Source: Candidatus Latescibacteria bacterium 4484_7 (lineage in GTDB: Bacteria > Krumholzibacteriota > Krumholzibacteriia > Krumholzibacteriales > Krumholzibacteriaceae). From it: 13,124 nucleotides of DNA. The notes under the pieces are model-generated. The model saw nothing but the letters and a program-made list of their open reading frames with translations. It was not told where the DNA came from and ran no database searches. The stretch spans positions 1 to 13,124 of the forward strand of contig NATK01000102.1 of the NCBI GenBank assembly GCA_002085285.1, written 5' to 3'. Below are positions 1 to 6,632 of the stretch, piece after piece (position 1 is the stretch's first letter; each line of letters begins with the position of its first letter). Both the position numbers and the translations under genes were made by a program.

Positions 1-932
1 TCGTTCGTTATGAGGAGATTGCCGTCGAGGTCGGCATAATCGACGAGAGGCGACAGATGCGCCGCGGCTGTAATACCGATTGAACTTTCGATCATGCATC
101 CGAGCATGATCTTCATCCCGCATGCCCTCGCAGTGTGAATCATTCTCAGTGCTTCTCTTATGCCGCCGCTCTTCATTAACTTGATGTTGATTCCGTCGAA
201 GGCTCCGATGAGCCCGGGGATGTCACTGGACGTTTGAACGCTCTCGTCGGCGAAGAGCGGGAGCTTCACCCTTTCCTTGAGCCATCGAGTATCTTCAATT
301 CTGTCCGCCGGAAGCGGCTGCTCGATGAATTGTACTCCTTTGTCCTCGAGCCATTTTATCTTTTCGTATGCTTCTTCCTTTGACCACCCTTCGTTCGCAT
401 CGATCCGCACGGGTTTGTCGGTGACTTTCCTTATCGTCTCCATGATCTCGTAGTCGTTTTCGAGTCCCATCTTGATCTTTAGCACAGGGAAACGTTTCGC
501 CTCGAGGACCTTTTCCTTTATCACTTCGGCGGTGTCGATGCCGATCGTGTAAGAAGTGACGGGTGTCTTCGCAGGATTCAGTCCCAATAGGGTGTATAGG
601 GGTGTATTGACCCGTTTGCCGAGGATGTCGAAGAGGGCGAGGTCGATTGCGGCGAGGGCTGCCCGTTGATCACCGAGTATCGAGCTCAGCTCTTCCAGAG
701 AATCTTCTATGTAGTCGACCGATTTTAGATGCCGGGGCTTTATTCGGGATAGGGCTTCCTCGACGCTTTCCACCGATTGCCCGTATCTTTCGGACGGGGT
801 CGCCTCTCCGAACCCTTCGATGTCGTGTATCTTTAATCTGGTGATGACAGAATAGCGAAAATCGTCTGCGCTTCTTGCAATCCTGAAGGTGTGACGCAGC
901 TTGAGTTTTATTTTCCTGTATTCGAGTTTCAT
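1..932 (-). CDS. Dipeptide epimerase (enolase superfamily, MLE subgroup), 3' end beyond window
   Basis: This protein is expected to epimerise the C-terminal residue of dipeptides (the family type is L-Ala-D/L-Glu epimerase) in the cytoplasm, for example during murein peptide recycling or dipeptide use. My translation of the minus strand from the ATG at 932 gives 310 residues before the window edge with no break. Visible family residues are the KxK catalytic lysine pair (K152, K154), the metal ligands D178 (DANEGW), E204 (EQPLP) and D229 (ADES), the second catalytic lysine K251 (INIKLMKSGG), the GCMIESS strand and the D301-x-D303 substrate motif (YADLDG). An AGGGG Shine-Dalgarno lies about 9 nt upstream. 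The start overlaps the stop of a small upstream ORF (ATGA), which suggests translational coupling. Only about 30-40 residues are missing. The dipeptide preferred cannot be read from the sequence. Confidence 0.93.
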   Translation of the reverse strand, partial: MKLEYRKIKLKLRHTFRIARSADDFRYSVITRLKIHDIEGFGEATPSERYGQSVESVEEALSRIKPRHLKSVDYIEDSLEELSSILGDQRAALAAIDLALFDILGKRVNTPLYTLLGLNPAKTPVTSYTIGIDTAEVIKEKVLEAKRFPVLKIKMGLENDYEIMETIRKVTDKPVRIDANEGWSKEEAYEKIKWLEDKGVQFIEQPLPADRIEDTRWLKERVKLPLFADESVQTSSDIPGLIGAFDGINIKLMKSGGIREALRMIHTARACGMKIMLGCMIESSIGITAAAHLSPLVDYADLDGNLLITN

Positions 933-1084
933 ATCTTCAAGCCCCTGGGTATCGAGTTGTCGCTTTCGATGCACACGTCACATGGCCGGTGCGGTAGCTC
1001 GTCAGTCGCTTGAAATACAGCCATCGAGGGTTTGTTATTGACTCTCCGCCACTCGTGCACTTCACCGTTCCTGCATCGGGGCAT
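929..1084 (-). CDS. Small cysteine-containing protein (51 aa), hypothetical
   Basis: A 51-codon ORF lies between thi4 and the dipeptide epimerase. I do not recognise a family. It begins MPRCRNGEVHEWRR and ends PRGLKI, with a CxxC pair (CDVC, residues 37-40) and one further cysteine at position 4. A two-knuckle zinc site would need a fourth cysteine; the run CRNGE looks like CxxCGE with one codon missing, but that is speculation. Support for a real gene: an AAGGTGA ribosome-binding-like stretch about 10 nt before the ATG, a start about 30 nt after the probable original thi4 stop, and a stop (TGA at 929-931) sharing four bases with the epimerase ATG, the classic ATGA arrangement. The next best interpretation is non-coding spacer in a degraded operon. 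Confidence 0.5.
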   Translation of the reverse strand: MPRCRNGEVHEWRRVNNKPSMAVFQATDELPHRPCDVCIESDNSIPRGLKI

Positions 1085-1114
1085 TGCACCCACTTCACCT
1101 TCGTGGGATTGTCG

Positions 1115-1848
1115 TCAACTCTTCGCTGTCTTTTTCCCCTCCTTCAACCTCTCGTCGATCAGTTTGGCGACCTGCACATACCGGCTACGAATACACCTGG
1201 GAATACCTCGCGTGTGTTGTCGAGTGTTGTATGCTCCGCTCTGTCGGCCCAAAGAGATCTTTCCCCTTCGACCTTGCCGCTCGGGGTCATGAGCCTCGCA
1301 TCGACCTTTTCCTCGATGACGTGTATTACTTCTGCCGGATGTCCCGTAGCATCGACGATATACTTTGACTCTATCGTCAAAGGGTCAATGGGGAGCGAGG
1401 CCATTTCCACAGTTGCCCAGTTTATTACTATCCCCGCAGCTTTTTTATCTCTTAGGATGATGTCCTCGACACCGATCAGGTTGAAAATGCGCCCTCCGGC
1501 CTTCATTGCGCGGGAGCATATCGTGGAAACGGTCTCTATCGAATCGGCCGAATAGTATTCCTCTTTGAACTGATTCGTCGACACGCCGAATTCGTCGAGG
1601 ACCTCCTTGCCTTTTTCCTGCACGACGATTTCGTTCATCATCATGCCGCCTCCCCACATCCCGCCGCCTATGCTGAGCCGCTTTTCGAAGAGGCACGTCT
1701 TCCACCCTGCCTTGGCAAGATCGTGTAGGGCAACGAGACCCGCAGGCCCCCCACCCACGATCACAACATCGCAGCTCAGGCTGTCGAGAAGCTTTTCCGT
1801 ATATCTCTTGATTATTGCCTCGGTTATAACCTTTTCATCCAACGCCAT
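1115..1848 (-). pseudogene. thi4: Thi4-family sulfide-dependent thiazole synthase, disrupted by an internal deletion
   Basis: Thi4 builds the thiazole phosphate half of thiamin from NAD, glycine and a sulfur source. The N-terminal dinucleotide-binding motif (VVIVGGGPAGL, about residues 28-38), the GGGMWGGGMMMNEIVVQ block and a typical middle and late domain are clear. The ATG at 1848 is preferred over TTG at 1854 because GAGGGAG sits 6 nt upstream of it. The reading frame holds through EVFPGVFVAGM (to 1177) and then reads a few unrelated codons to a stop at 1159. Another frame continues with a normal Thi4 C-terminus (VAKLIDERLKEGKK...) to TGA at 1115. The near-universal PRMGPIFGGM block between them is absent, so roughly 65-70 nt seem deleted. 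Residue 153 is proline where archaeal enzymes have His and yeast has the sulfur-donor Cys. Confidence 0.85.
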
Positions 1849-1883
1849 TTTCAACTCCCTCTAATTAAAGGCCATTGACTACT

Positions 1884-1910
1884 TGTATATGATGAGTTGC
1901 CTGCGGTCAA
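1884..1910 (-). promoter_or_regulatory. Putative promoter for the thi4 operon
   Basis: On the minus strand TTGACC (complement of 1905-1910) is followed after 15 nt by TATACA (complement of 1884-1889), or after 17 nt by TACAAG. It points toward thi4, whose start is about 36 nt beyond the -10. The match is moderate and based on inspection only. Confidence 0.35.
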
Positions 1911-1927
1911 GCTTAATTTACTGGATA

Positions 1928-1955
1928 CCTCTCATTCCAGATTGAAAATGAGGGA
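1928..1955. repeat. Inverted repeat in the divergent thi4 / ATPase intergenic region
   Basis: CTCATT (1931-1936) and AATGAG (1947-1952) form a perfect 6 bp inverted repeat with a 10 nt spacer, extendable by two pairs including one G-T. It overlaps the -35 element proposed for the ATPase gene and lies upstream of the thi4 promoter, so an operator is possible. There is no T-run, so it is not a terminator. Confidence 0.35.
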
Positions 1956-1970
1956 CTAAGGCGTTAATAT
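1943..1970 (+). promoter_or_regulatory. Putative promoter for the ABC-class ATPase gene
   Basis: TTGAAA (1943-1948) and TAATAT (1965-1970) are separated by 16 nt. Transcription would begin near 1977, giving a leader of about 36 nt to the ATG at 2013. Inspection only; the -10 matches consensus at four of six positions. Confidence 0.35.
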
Positions 1971-2012
1971 TGCAGGGATAAGAGAGTTGTGACAGATGGC
2001 GAGGCGGTGAAT

Positions 2013-3675
2013 ATGCGTCCCTTCGAAGCAAGCAGGCTGAGAGAAACGCTCGGCAGTATCGACCGCAGAGGCTACAAGGCGTACGGAGCGATCAGGGGGT
2101 CTTACGCCTTTCCCGGTTTTACTCTGCACATCGACCATGTTCAGGGCGATCCTTTCGCAGCACCTTCTCGCATCAGGGTGACAGCTCCGGCGTCGTATTG
2201 CCGGTTCCCCGAGGAGTATTACTCTTCGCGATCGGCCATTGTCGCCTTGAGAGACTTTATCACCCGTTCCTTCGCCTCTTCGATCAGCAGGGTGGTGAAA
2301 GGGAGGAGAGGAAGCGGCAAGAGTGGTATGGTTTTCATCGACACTCCGGGCCAGGAGATACTCGAGCGATCGTCCTGTTTCGTAGAGGACGGCAATGTGG
2401 AGGTGCGCTTCAGAGTTGGTCTGCCCGCGGCGGGGCGAAGGATTCTTGCCGCCGGGGCCGAAGAGATCTTCTTCCGGGAAATCCCGCGTATCGTGGGGTT
2501 GTCGATGCGTTATGAAAGCTGCGATAAAGTGAAGCTTCGCATGCACGTAGAGGCGAACGAGGATCAGGATTTTCTGCGGGGCAGGCTATCAGAGCTCGGG
2601 CTCGTGGCATTCGTCGCCGAGGGCTCCGTGCTTCCGCGGAGAAGCGGTGTGGACGATAGACCTCTCACGGTATCGAAGGGACGGAAGGTGGTGAGCTTTC
2701 AATCTCCTCCAGAGATGAGGATCGAGATTCAGCTCCCTCATGCGGGGAACGTAACCGGGATGGGGATCCCGGAGGGGATAACGCTGATCGTGGGAGGCGG
2801 TTTCCACGGCAAATCAACACTCCTCAAGGCCCTCGAAAGGGGAGTGTACAACCATGTGCCGGGGGACGGCCGGGAATTGGTCGTTACGAGAAACGACGCC
2901 GTCAAGGTAAAGTCGGAGGAGGGAAGGAGCGTCGTTGGGGTTGATATAAGGCCCTTCATAAGCAATCTTCCCTTTGGAGTAGACACGTCGAATTTCACCA
3001 CGGAAAACGCGAGCGGTTCGACATCGCAGGCAGCCAACATCATCGAGGCTGTCGAGGCAGGATCTCGTCTCCTCCTCATGGACGAAGACACCTCTGCCAC
3101 AAATTTTATGATAAGGGACGAAAGGATGCAGGCGCTCGTTTCTCGTCATGGGCGGCTCGGGCGACTATTTCGATGTGGCCGACAGGGTGATCATGATGGA
3201 TCGCTACACACCTGTCGATGTGACAAAGCGAGCCAAAGAAATAGCTTTATCGAACAGAGGGGGAAGGAAGATGGAGGGCGGTGAGCATTTCGGTGCGATC
3301 ACGGAGAGGGTGCCGCTAAAGGAGAGTTTCGATGCGAGCAGGGGCAGACGGGATGTCAAGATCGATGCAAGAGGTCTGAAGGAAATCCTCTTCGGCAGGC
3401 TCTCGATAGACATTTCGGCGGTCGATCAGCTAGTCGATACGAGCCAGACGAGGGCGATAGGCGACATGATACACTACTATTCCGTTCACCACGCAGGCAC
3501 GGAGTACCCCCTCAGAGAAGGCCTCGAAAGAATGATAACGGAGATAGAGCGCGCAGGCATCGATATCCTTTCGCCTTTCAAGGAGGGCGATTATGCAATG
3601 CCGAGGATATTCGAGGTTGCTGCGGCGGTGAATCGGATGAGATCGCTCAGGGTCCGACAGATTCGATTTTATTAG
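2013..3675 (+). pseudogene. Predicted ABC-class ATPase (COG3044 / DUF-type ABC_ATPase family), frame broken by internal deletion
   Basis: This is a soluble P-loop ATPase of a poorly characterised family whose cellular role is unknown. From ATG 2013 (GAGG 8 nt upstream; GTG 1989 is an alternative) the first frame shows family hallmarks: HVQGDPFAAPSR near residue 45, a GSGKSG-type loop near 100, the Walker A segment GGGFHGKSTLLKALERG, ASGSTSQAANI and the Walker B-like LLLMDEDTSATNFMIRD. Just after RMQALV (3140) the frame changes. The second frame resumes at LVMGGSGDYFDVADRVIMMD (from 3142) and runs to a normal C-terminus (MPRIFEVAAAVNRMRSL) ending at 3675. The segment usually found between, containing a conserved EPITPF motif, is missing (about 27 codons). 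CTCGT flanks the join on both sides. It is divergent from the thi4 operon. Confidence 0.85.
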
Positions 3676-3747
3676 TTATGGGTCAGGTGATCAGTTAATA
3701 TGAAGATGCAAAAGGCAAGGGTTTTAATCGTTTTTCATGTACAACGG

Positions 3748-3753
3748 TAAAAT
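3748..3753 (+). promoter_or_regulatory. Possible -10 element before the histidine kinase gene
   Basis: TAAAAT (five of six matches to TATAAT) lies 17 nt upstream of the kinase ATG, with no good -35 element (TTTTAA at 3722-3727 is 20 nt away). If used, transcription would start close to the ribosome-binding site AGGGGA (about 3758-3763), so the leader would be very short. Weak evidence; read-through from the ATPase gene 95 nt upstream is equally possible. Confidence 0.2.
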
Positions 3754-3770
3754 CAAAAGGGGATCGAGCG

Positions 3771-5315
3771 ATGGGACTGAACAGGGAGATAATAGAAGAC
3801 ATTATCGAAGCCTTGAAGTATATAGACGACGGGATACTGGTCACCGATTGGAACGGAATGATTCTCTATACCAACAGGTCTCTTCTCGAGCGACAGGGTT
3901 TGGACCCTGCCAAGAACTATATGGGGAAAAGTCTCAGAGAGATACTCCCTGATATTATGCACCCCGTTCTCGATGAGTTCAGAGAACATCTCCTCAAGTA
4001 CGGAAAGTATGAGAAGAAGTTCGACATGGAGGCATTGAGCGGCAATAAGATTATTTTACAGGCCATATCAACCCTTGTAACGAGGGCCGGCCTAAGCGTC
4101 ACTGTCTCTGTATTGCGAGATATCACAGAACTCGAGAGGGCAAAAAGAGAACTCGAAGAGAGGTCAAAGCAGCTGGCCGTTTTGAATGGGATATACAGCT
4201 ACTCCAACATGCAGCACCAACCGGTTGAGCTTCTTACACATCTTATGAATAGCCTTAGGGATTTCTGCGGAGGCAAGGCGTTCGGTATCTACAGAGTATG
4301 CCACGATGGAGAAAACGCAAAGCTTGTGGCCTCCTATGGATTGAACGATGATATAATAGAGGACATAAAGATCGTAAAGATGGATTCGCCGGTCCAGAAA
4401 GCGATTATGAAGTTCGAAAGGGCCATCGTAATCGAAGAAGAGGTCAAAGAGGACATGTCCGGAAGGAGATGGGTTAGGGAGAAGATCGGGCTCAACAGAA
4501 CCGTGGCCTTTACCTTCCGGGTCAGGGGGAATATAGTTTATCTGGCATACATAGGTCTCGGTGATGACCGGGATGTGCCGAAGAAAGTCGTCGATTTCCT
4601 TTCGCTTGCGAGAGACCAGCTTAACATGTTGCTCGAGAGGGAATATTTGCTCGAAGAATTGAGCAAGAGGGAAAAAGAGCTCAAAAACCTCGCTTCAGGG
4701 CTTCTCGAGACAGTGGAGAATGAAAGAAGAGATATTGCCATGCTGCTGCATAACGAAACAGAGCAGTATATAGCTGCTACGAATGTAGAGCTCGATCTCA
4801 TAGATGAAAGGCTCAGGTCAGCGGATGAGGGCGTACGGGAATCGATAGACGCAATAAGGGAGAATCTCCTGCACATATCCAGGAGTGCGAGGAATGTTTC
4901 GTACGCACTGCATCCTGCGATGCTCGAGGATCTCGGGCTCATACCCACCCTGCAGTGGTTCATAGAGGAGTTTGTTGAGAATGAGGCGCTCAGCGTCGAT
5001 TTCGAAGCGGCTGGATTCGACGAGAGGCTACCCGAGGACGTAGCTATTATCCTGTACAGGGTTGCACAGGAAGCACTTACCAACGTGTTGAAACACTCAG
5101 GGGCGACCAATGTGTGCGTCAACATAACAAAAGGGTACCCGGATGTCATCATGGTGGTGCAGGATAACGGGAAAGGTTTCGATCCCGAAACCGTCGAGGA
5201 TGGGGGAGGGGGGTTGGGAATAATCGGGATGAAGGAGAGGGTGGCGAGCCTTGGAGGGCCGGGAGAAGGAACGAGGATAAGAGTGACTATTCCAATCGAG
5301 GTGAATCATGGATAG
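3771..5315 (+). CDS. Soluble PAS-GAF sensor histidine kinase, NarL/DesK type (HisKA_3)
   Basis: A 514-residue cytoplasmic sensor kinase without membrane segments or signal peptide. Domains in order: PAS (about 8-118), a short coiled coil (118-138), a GAF-like domain (about 140-285), a second coiled coil (287-322), the HisKA_3 dimerisation domain with phospho-acceptor H327, and a GHKL ATPase domain with N box N438 (ALTNVLKHSGA), G1 box D465 (DNGKGFD) and G2 box GLGIIGMKER. Two oddities: the H box reads HNETEQ rather than HDxxxQ, and the end of the ATPase domain reads SLGGPGEGTRIRV, lacking about seven or eight residues that relatives have between GG and PGEGT. The AGGGGA site precedes ATG 3771. 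The stop overlaps the regulator start by 8 nt, so they form one pair. The stimulus is unknown; the PAS/GAF architecture implies a small cytosolic signal. Confidence 0.92.
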   Translation: MGLNREIIEDIIEALKYIDDGILVTDWNGMILYTNRSLLERQGLDPAKNYMGKSLREILPDIMHPVLDEFREHLLKYGKYEKKFDMEALSGNKIILQAISTLVTRAGLSVTVSVLRDITELERAKRELEERSKQLAVLNGIYSYSNMQHQPVELLTHLMNSLRDFCGGKAFGIYRVCHDGENAKLVASYGLNDDIIEDIKIVKMDSPVQKAIMKFERAIVIEEEVKEDMSGRRWVREKIGLNRTVAFTFRVRGNIVYLAYIGLGDDRDVPKKVVDFLSLARDQLNMLLEREYLLEELSKREKELKNLASGLLETVENERRDIAMLLHNETEQYIAATNVELDLIDERLRSADEGVRESIDAIRENLLHISRSARNVSYALHPAMLEDLGLIPTLQWFIEEFVENEALSVDFEAAGFDERLPEDVAIILYRVAQEALTNVLKHSGATNVCVNITKGYPDVIMVVQDNGKGFDPETVEDGGGGLGIIGMKERVASLGGPGEGTRIRVTIPIEVNHG

Positions 5316-5936
5316 ACAAATCGAGGTGCTGCTCGTGGACGACCATGTGATAGTCCGTCAGGGGATAAGAAAATTGCTTGAAGAAAAGGGGATAAAGGTC
5401 ATAGGAGAGGCTGGGAACGGCTACGAGGCAATCAATCTGACGAGAGAGCTTCATCCGAAAATCGTCGTGATGGACATCTCTCTTCCTCTCCTTGGAGGGA
5501 TAGATGCAACGAGAAGAATAAAGAAAGAGTTCCCTGACACCAAGGTGATAATGCTCACGATTCACTCGGAGGAGAATTATATCATCAATTCTCTCGATGC
5601 CGGTGCAAACGGGTATCTGCTGAAGGAAGCCGTTGCCGATGAGCTGGTGAGGGCCATAGAGACCGTTGAGCGATCCCTCACAGGATACTCGACGATTATC
5701 GTGAGATGGCAAAGAAGGGCAAGAGAATCGATGAGTTCAGCAGGCTTACCAACAGGGAGAGAGAAATACTCAAGCTCATCTCCGAGGGCTACACGAGCAA
5801 ACAGATCGCGGAAATGCTTTTTATAAGCGTAAAGACAGTCGACAACCACAGGGCGAACATCATGAACAAACTTGGCATTCACGATACGGCGAGTCTTGTG
5901 AGGTATGCGATAAGAATAGGGCTTATCGACGGATAG
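5308..5936 (+). pseudogene. NarL/FixJ-family response regulator, frame broken between receiver and HTH domain
   Basis: This is the partner of the upstream kinase. The receiver domain is complete: acidic pocket D11/D12, phospho-acceptor D56 (VVMDISLP), T84 and K106 (GYLLKEA). The start ATG 5308 has GAGGTG 5 nt upstream and overlaps the kinase stop. After AIETVER (about 5672) the frame is lost. A second frame, visible from about 5680 (RILDDYREMAKKGKR), carries a full LuxR-type helix-turn-helix: LTNREREILKLISEGYTSKQ, then IAEMLFISVKTVDNHRANIMNKLG, stop at 5936. Relatives have a longer linker (a GExYLSP-type segment), so about 20 nt seem deleted at 5667-5685. As written, translation would give a receiver with an unrelated tail ending at 5826 and no DNA-binding domain. 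The target genes cannot be inferred. Confidence 0.87.
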
Positions 5937-6230
5937 GAATTCATGACGATGGGATATTCGGGGTAATTAGACCGTTTGCATCGGTCGCTGTAGGTTGGCA
6001 TGCGTTGAGAAAAGGACGAATACGAAATGGAAAAAATGAGTGCATATACCTATAGCCATCAGTAGATAATTGAGGTAGAATAAATTTAAATGGCTGGAGA
6101 TGGCTGGCCGGGGAACAAAATCAATTCAGAATTGTATAAGGGAATAGATAGAAAATCAATGACAAACGAGATTGTGAACGATTGGGGGTCGGATAGATAC
6201 AGGACAAACAAAAATAAAAAGATAGGGTTT
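5937..6230. other. Intergenic region without a recognisable gene
   Basis: I see no ORF with a plausible start and ribosome-binding site here. It is A-rich toward the right. Minor structure: GACCG/CGGTC hairpin (5970-5986) without a T-run, so at most a weak terminator for the regulator; a direct repeat ATGGCTGG at 6090-6097 and 6100-6107; and a 13 bp palindrome CAATTCAGAATTG (6122-6134). The promoter of the structured RNA downstream should lie in the last 60 nt, but no convincing -35/-10 pair stands out. Confidence 0.5.
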
Positions 6231-6421
6231 GCCGCCTGACTAAAGAGGCCTTTTCCTTCCTACCACAAAACCCCATCTCTTCCCCTAGGAGATGAGCCGC
6301 TTACATGGGAAAAGACCTTGCCTGAGCAATCAGGTTGGATCTTCCACGCTCCGATGAGAGTCCCTTAGGATCGCTTTCCACTTCCCTTGGAGCTAAAGAT
6401 CCTCGTCAGGCGGCTTTTTTT
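6231..6421 (+). ncRNA. Candidate structured non-coding RNA, closed by a long-range 10 bp stem and ended by a T-run
   Basis: GCCGCCTGAC (6231-6240) pairs perfectly with GTCAGGCGGC (6405-6414), immediately followed by seven Ts. Inside, GAGG (6245-6248) pairs with CCTC (6401-6404) and CTTT (6250-6253) with AAAG (6395-6398), extending the closing helix. The interior can fold into three hairpins: CATCTC/GAGATG (6274-6294); a long one with CCTGA-GCAA-TCAGG at its tip (GNRA-type tetraloop, 6321-6334), extended by GGAA/TTCC; and GCTCC/GGAGC (6348-6352 with 6389-6393). The T-run makes plus the transcribed strand. Length and closed shape resemble 6S RNA or a large riboswitch, but I could not match a family: no T-box, B12-box, SAM, TPP, SRP, RNase P or tmRNA signature was found. 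It lies 212 nt before the exported-protein gene. Confidence 0.55.
6405..6421 (+). terminator. Terminator half-site: 3' strand of the closing stem plus T-run
   Basis: The GC-rich strand GTCAGGCGGC followed by TTTTTTTATT has the form of an intrinsic terminator, but its pairing partner is 164 nt upstream at 6231-6240. It would work only once the intervening RNA has folded, which links termination to the fold of the whole element. Confidence 0.45.
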
Positions 6422-6563
6422 ATTAAAAATAGTGGATTTTGCAGTAGAAATTAGATCGTGCTTGGGACCAATCCTTTCCGTCAAACGAAAAACCCCGAGG
6501 TTAATGTTGATTTCTTATGAAAATAGGAACGAAAATAGCTACATGTGAGATTCATGGGTGAGT

Positions 6564-6594
6564 TTGTCATTTGTTGCAGCAGATCTGTTATGTA
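6564..6594 (+). promoter_or_regulatory. Possible promoter for the exported protein / lipoprotein pair
   Basis: TTGTCA (6564-6569, five of six to consensus) is followed after 19 nt by TATGTA (6589-6594). The -10 match is poor, so confidence is low. It lies about 40 nt before the chosen start at 6633. Confidence 0.2.
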
Positions 6595-6632
6595 TGGTGC
6601 CTCGGTTGGCAGAGAAAGAGGATGTTGAAACG

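Noticed and set aside
1010..1555. 181-codon plus-strand ORF opposite thi4
   Set aside because: Composition is low-quality and it lies antisense to recognisable Thi4 sequence.
3135..3148. Programmed frameshift or translational bypass in the ATPase gene
   Set aside because: Conserved coding sequence is absent at the join, which recoding could not restore.
5970..5986. Intrinsic terminator after the response regulator
   Set aside because: The 5 bp hairpin is not followed by a T-run.
6231..6421. Known riboswitch, T-box, SRP, tmRNA or RNase P RNA
   Set aside because: None of the signature sequences of these families that I know were found on either strand; 6S RNA could not be excluded but has no positive sequence match beyond overall shape.
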